Source: Megaustenia siamemsis
Lineage: Eukaryota; Mollusca; Gastropoda; Stylommatophora; Ariophantidae
NCBI GenBank assembly: GCA_032433765.1
Contig: JAVIAB010000073.1
Location: forward strand, 55,851,565-55,915,564
Length of the DNA: 64,000 bases
Direction: 5' to 3'
The position numbers were made by a program, and so were the translations under genes. Under the pieces are notes generated by a model. It searched no databases and had not been told where the DNA came from. It was given only the letters and a program-made list of their open reading frames with translations. This document shows positions 63,670 through 64,000 of the stretch, piece after piece; positions within the stretch are counted from its first letter, which is position 1, and each line of letters begins with the position of its first letter.

Positions 63670-64000
63670 AATTATCATAGACCAAACCTGCTGGTGTATG
63701 TGATCAAGACTCTCCACAACTTTCCCTTTCTACATTATATTTATTTATAAGCTGGTTTCCTACCAAATCATTCACTGCAGGTATTTTTTTTTTGGTCTCT
63801 TTGTTTCCAGATGTCACAACATATGTATATTCTATCTGCATTTTTTTTTCCATTACAAATTCTAAAAGATGATATCTGTTTCCTAATGATGTTGATAATA
63901 ATCTTTCTTCTCATCTTGCTTTCCTTGCTAACCTCAACGCTTGTTCTTTTAGCTGTCCATGTTTTCTGAACAATCTCCTGTGAAAGCACAATTCTTTAGT
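63670..64000 (-). mobile_element. LINE-A related 3' fragment, cut by the window edge
   Basis: 63768-63989 (minus) reads KTWTAKRTSVEVSKESKMRR and KIIINIIRKQISSFRICNGK, a decayed LINE-A C-terminus ('FFGHVMRRE' is degraded to 'SFRICNGKK'). The left end shows AATAATAATTATCATAGACC, a decayed (GAT)n tail and last codons. It continues beyond 64000. Confidence 0.72.

Overview
This window looks like intergenic, repeat-dominated nuclear DNA of an invertebrate animal. A mollusc, perhaps a gastropod, is my best guess, because AT-rich DNA with abundant RTE-type and RNase-H-bearing LINEs, tRNA-derived SINEs and very many minisatellites is familiar there. The taxon is an inference; no host gene fixes it. 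I found no intact protein-coding host gene, no rRNA and no CRISPR. Almost every recognisable open frame is a broken non-LTR retrotransposon (LINE) or an accident of a tandem repeat.

Labels used below are mine and local to this window. LINE-A: C-terminal 'GHVMRRE' family with a (GAT)n tail; A2 is a sister group. LINE-B: ends at 'LRCGD' with a (GAT)n tail. RTE: endonuclease/RT piece at 3549-5480. LINE-C: ends in a (GATA)n tail. LINE-D: 3' pieces only. LINE-E: RT family with a (GAA)n tail. LINE-F and LINE-H: RNase-H-bearing. LINE-G: one decayed piece. SINE-1 to SINE-5: tRNA-like retroposons. R1 to R4: dispersed repeats I cannot assign to a known class.

Layout. 1-1335: a 47-bp satellite array cut by the window edge. 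1.6-7.5 kb: LINE-B, LINE-A2 and RTE pieces with two R1 insertions. 7.9-12.9 kb: quiet, low-coding DNA. 12.9-14.1 kb: SINE-1, a 110-bp Z-DNA-type tract and SINE-2. 14.6-17 kb: a LINE-E inserted inside another LINE-E. 17.7-23.2 kb: two R3/LINE-A chimeras flanking SINE-1, a 44-bp array and a LINE-F RNase H. 23.4-33.2 kb: LINE-A/C/D pieces and 24-, 30- and 31-bp arrays. 33.8-36.6 kb: two R1 copies, a 13-bp array and LINE-A. 37-39.8 kb: a LINE-E copy blown up by a 40-bp minisatellite, plus SINE-3. 40-46 kb: LINE-G, LINE-E in a 44-bp array, a mariner-like transposase relic, and two SINE-3 copies, one internally amplified. 46.7-48 kb: two SINE-1 copies and a piggyBac-like MITE candidate. 48.4-55.4 kb: 14-, 60- and 20-bp arrays around a LINE-E endonuclease/RT piece. 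56-62.3 kb: SINEs, a LINE-H RNase H, LINE-C and a 30-bp array carrying nine B-box motifs. 62.3-64 kb: quiet DNA and a LINE-A edge piece.

The parts relate through insertion history. At least fifteen elements have target-site duplications (TSDs) readable directly in the sequence, so nesting order can be reconstructed. Several tandem arrays appear to have been seeded from transposon sequence. The best case is the 40-bp array at 37.4-39.3 kb: its unit is an exact-length segment of the LINE-E ORF bounded by a 6-bp direct repeat. By my own tally tandem arrays fill roughly a fifth of the window.
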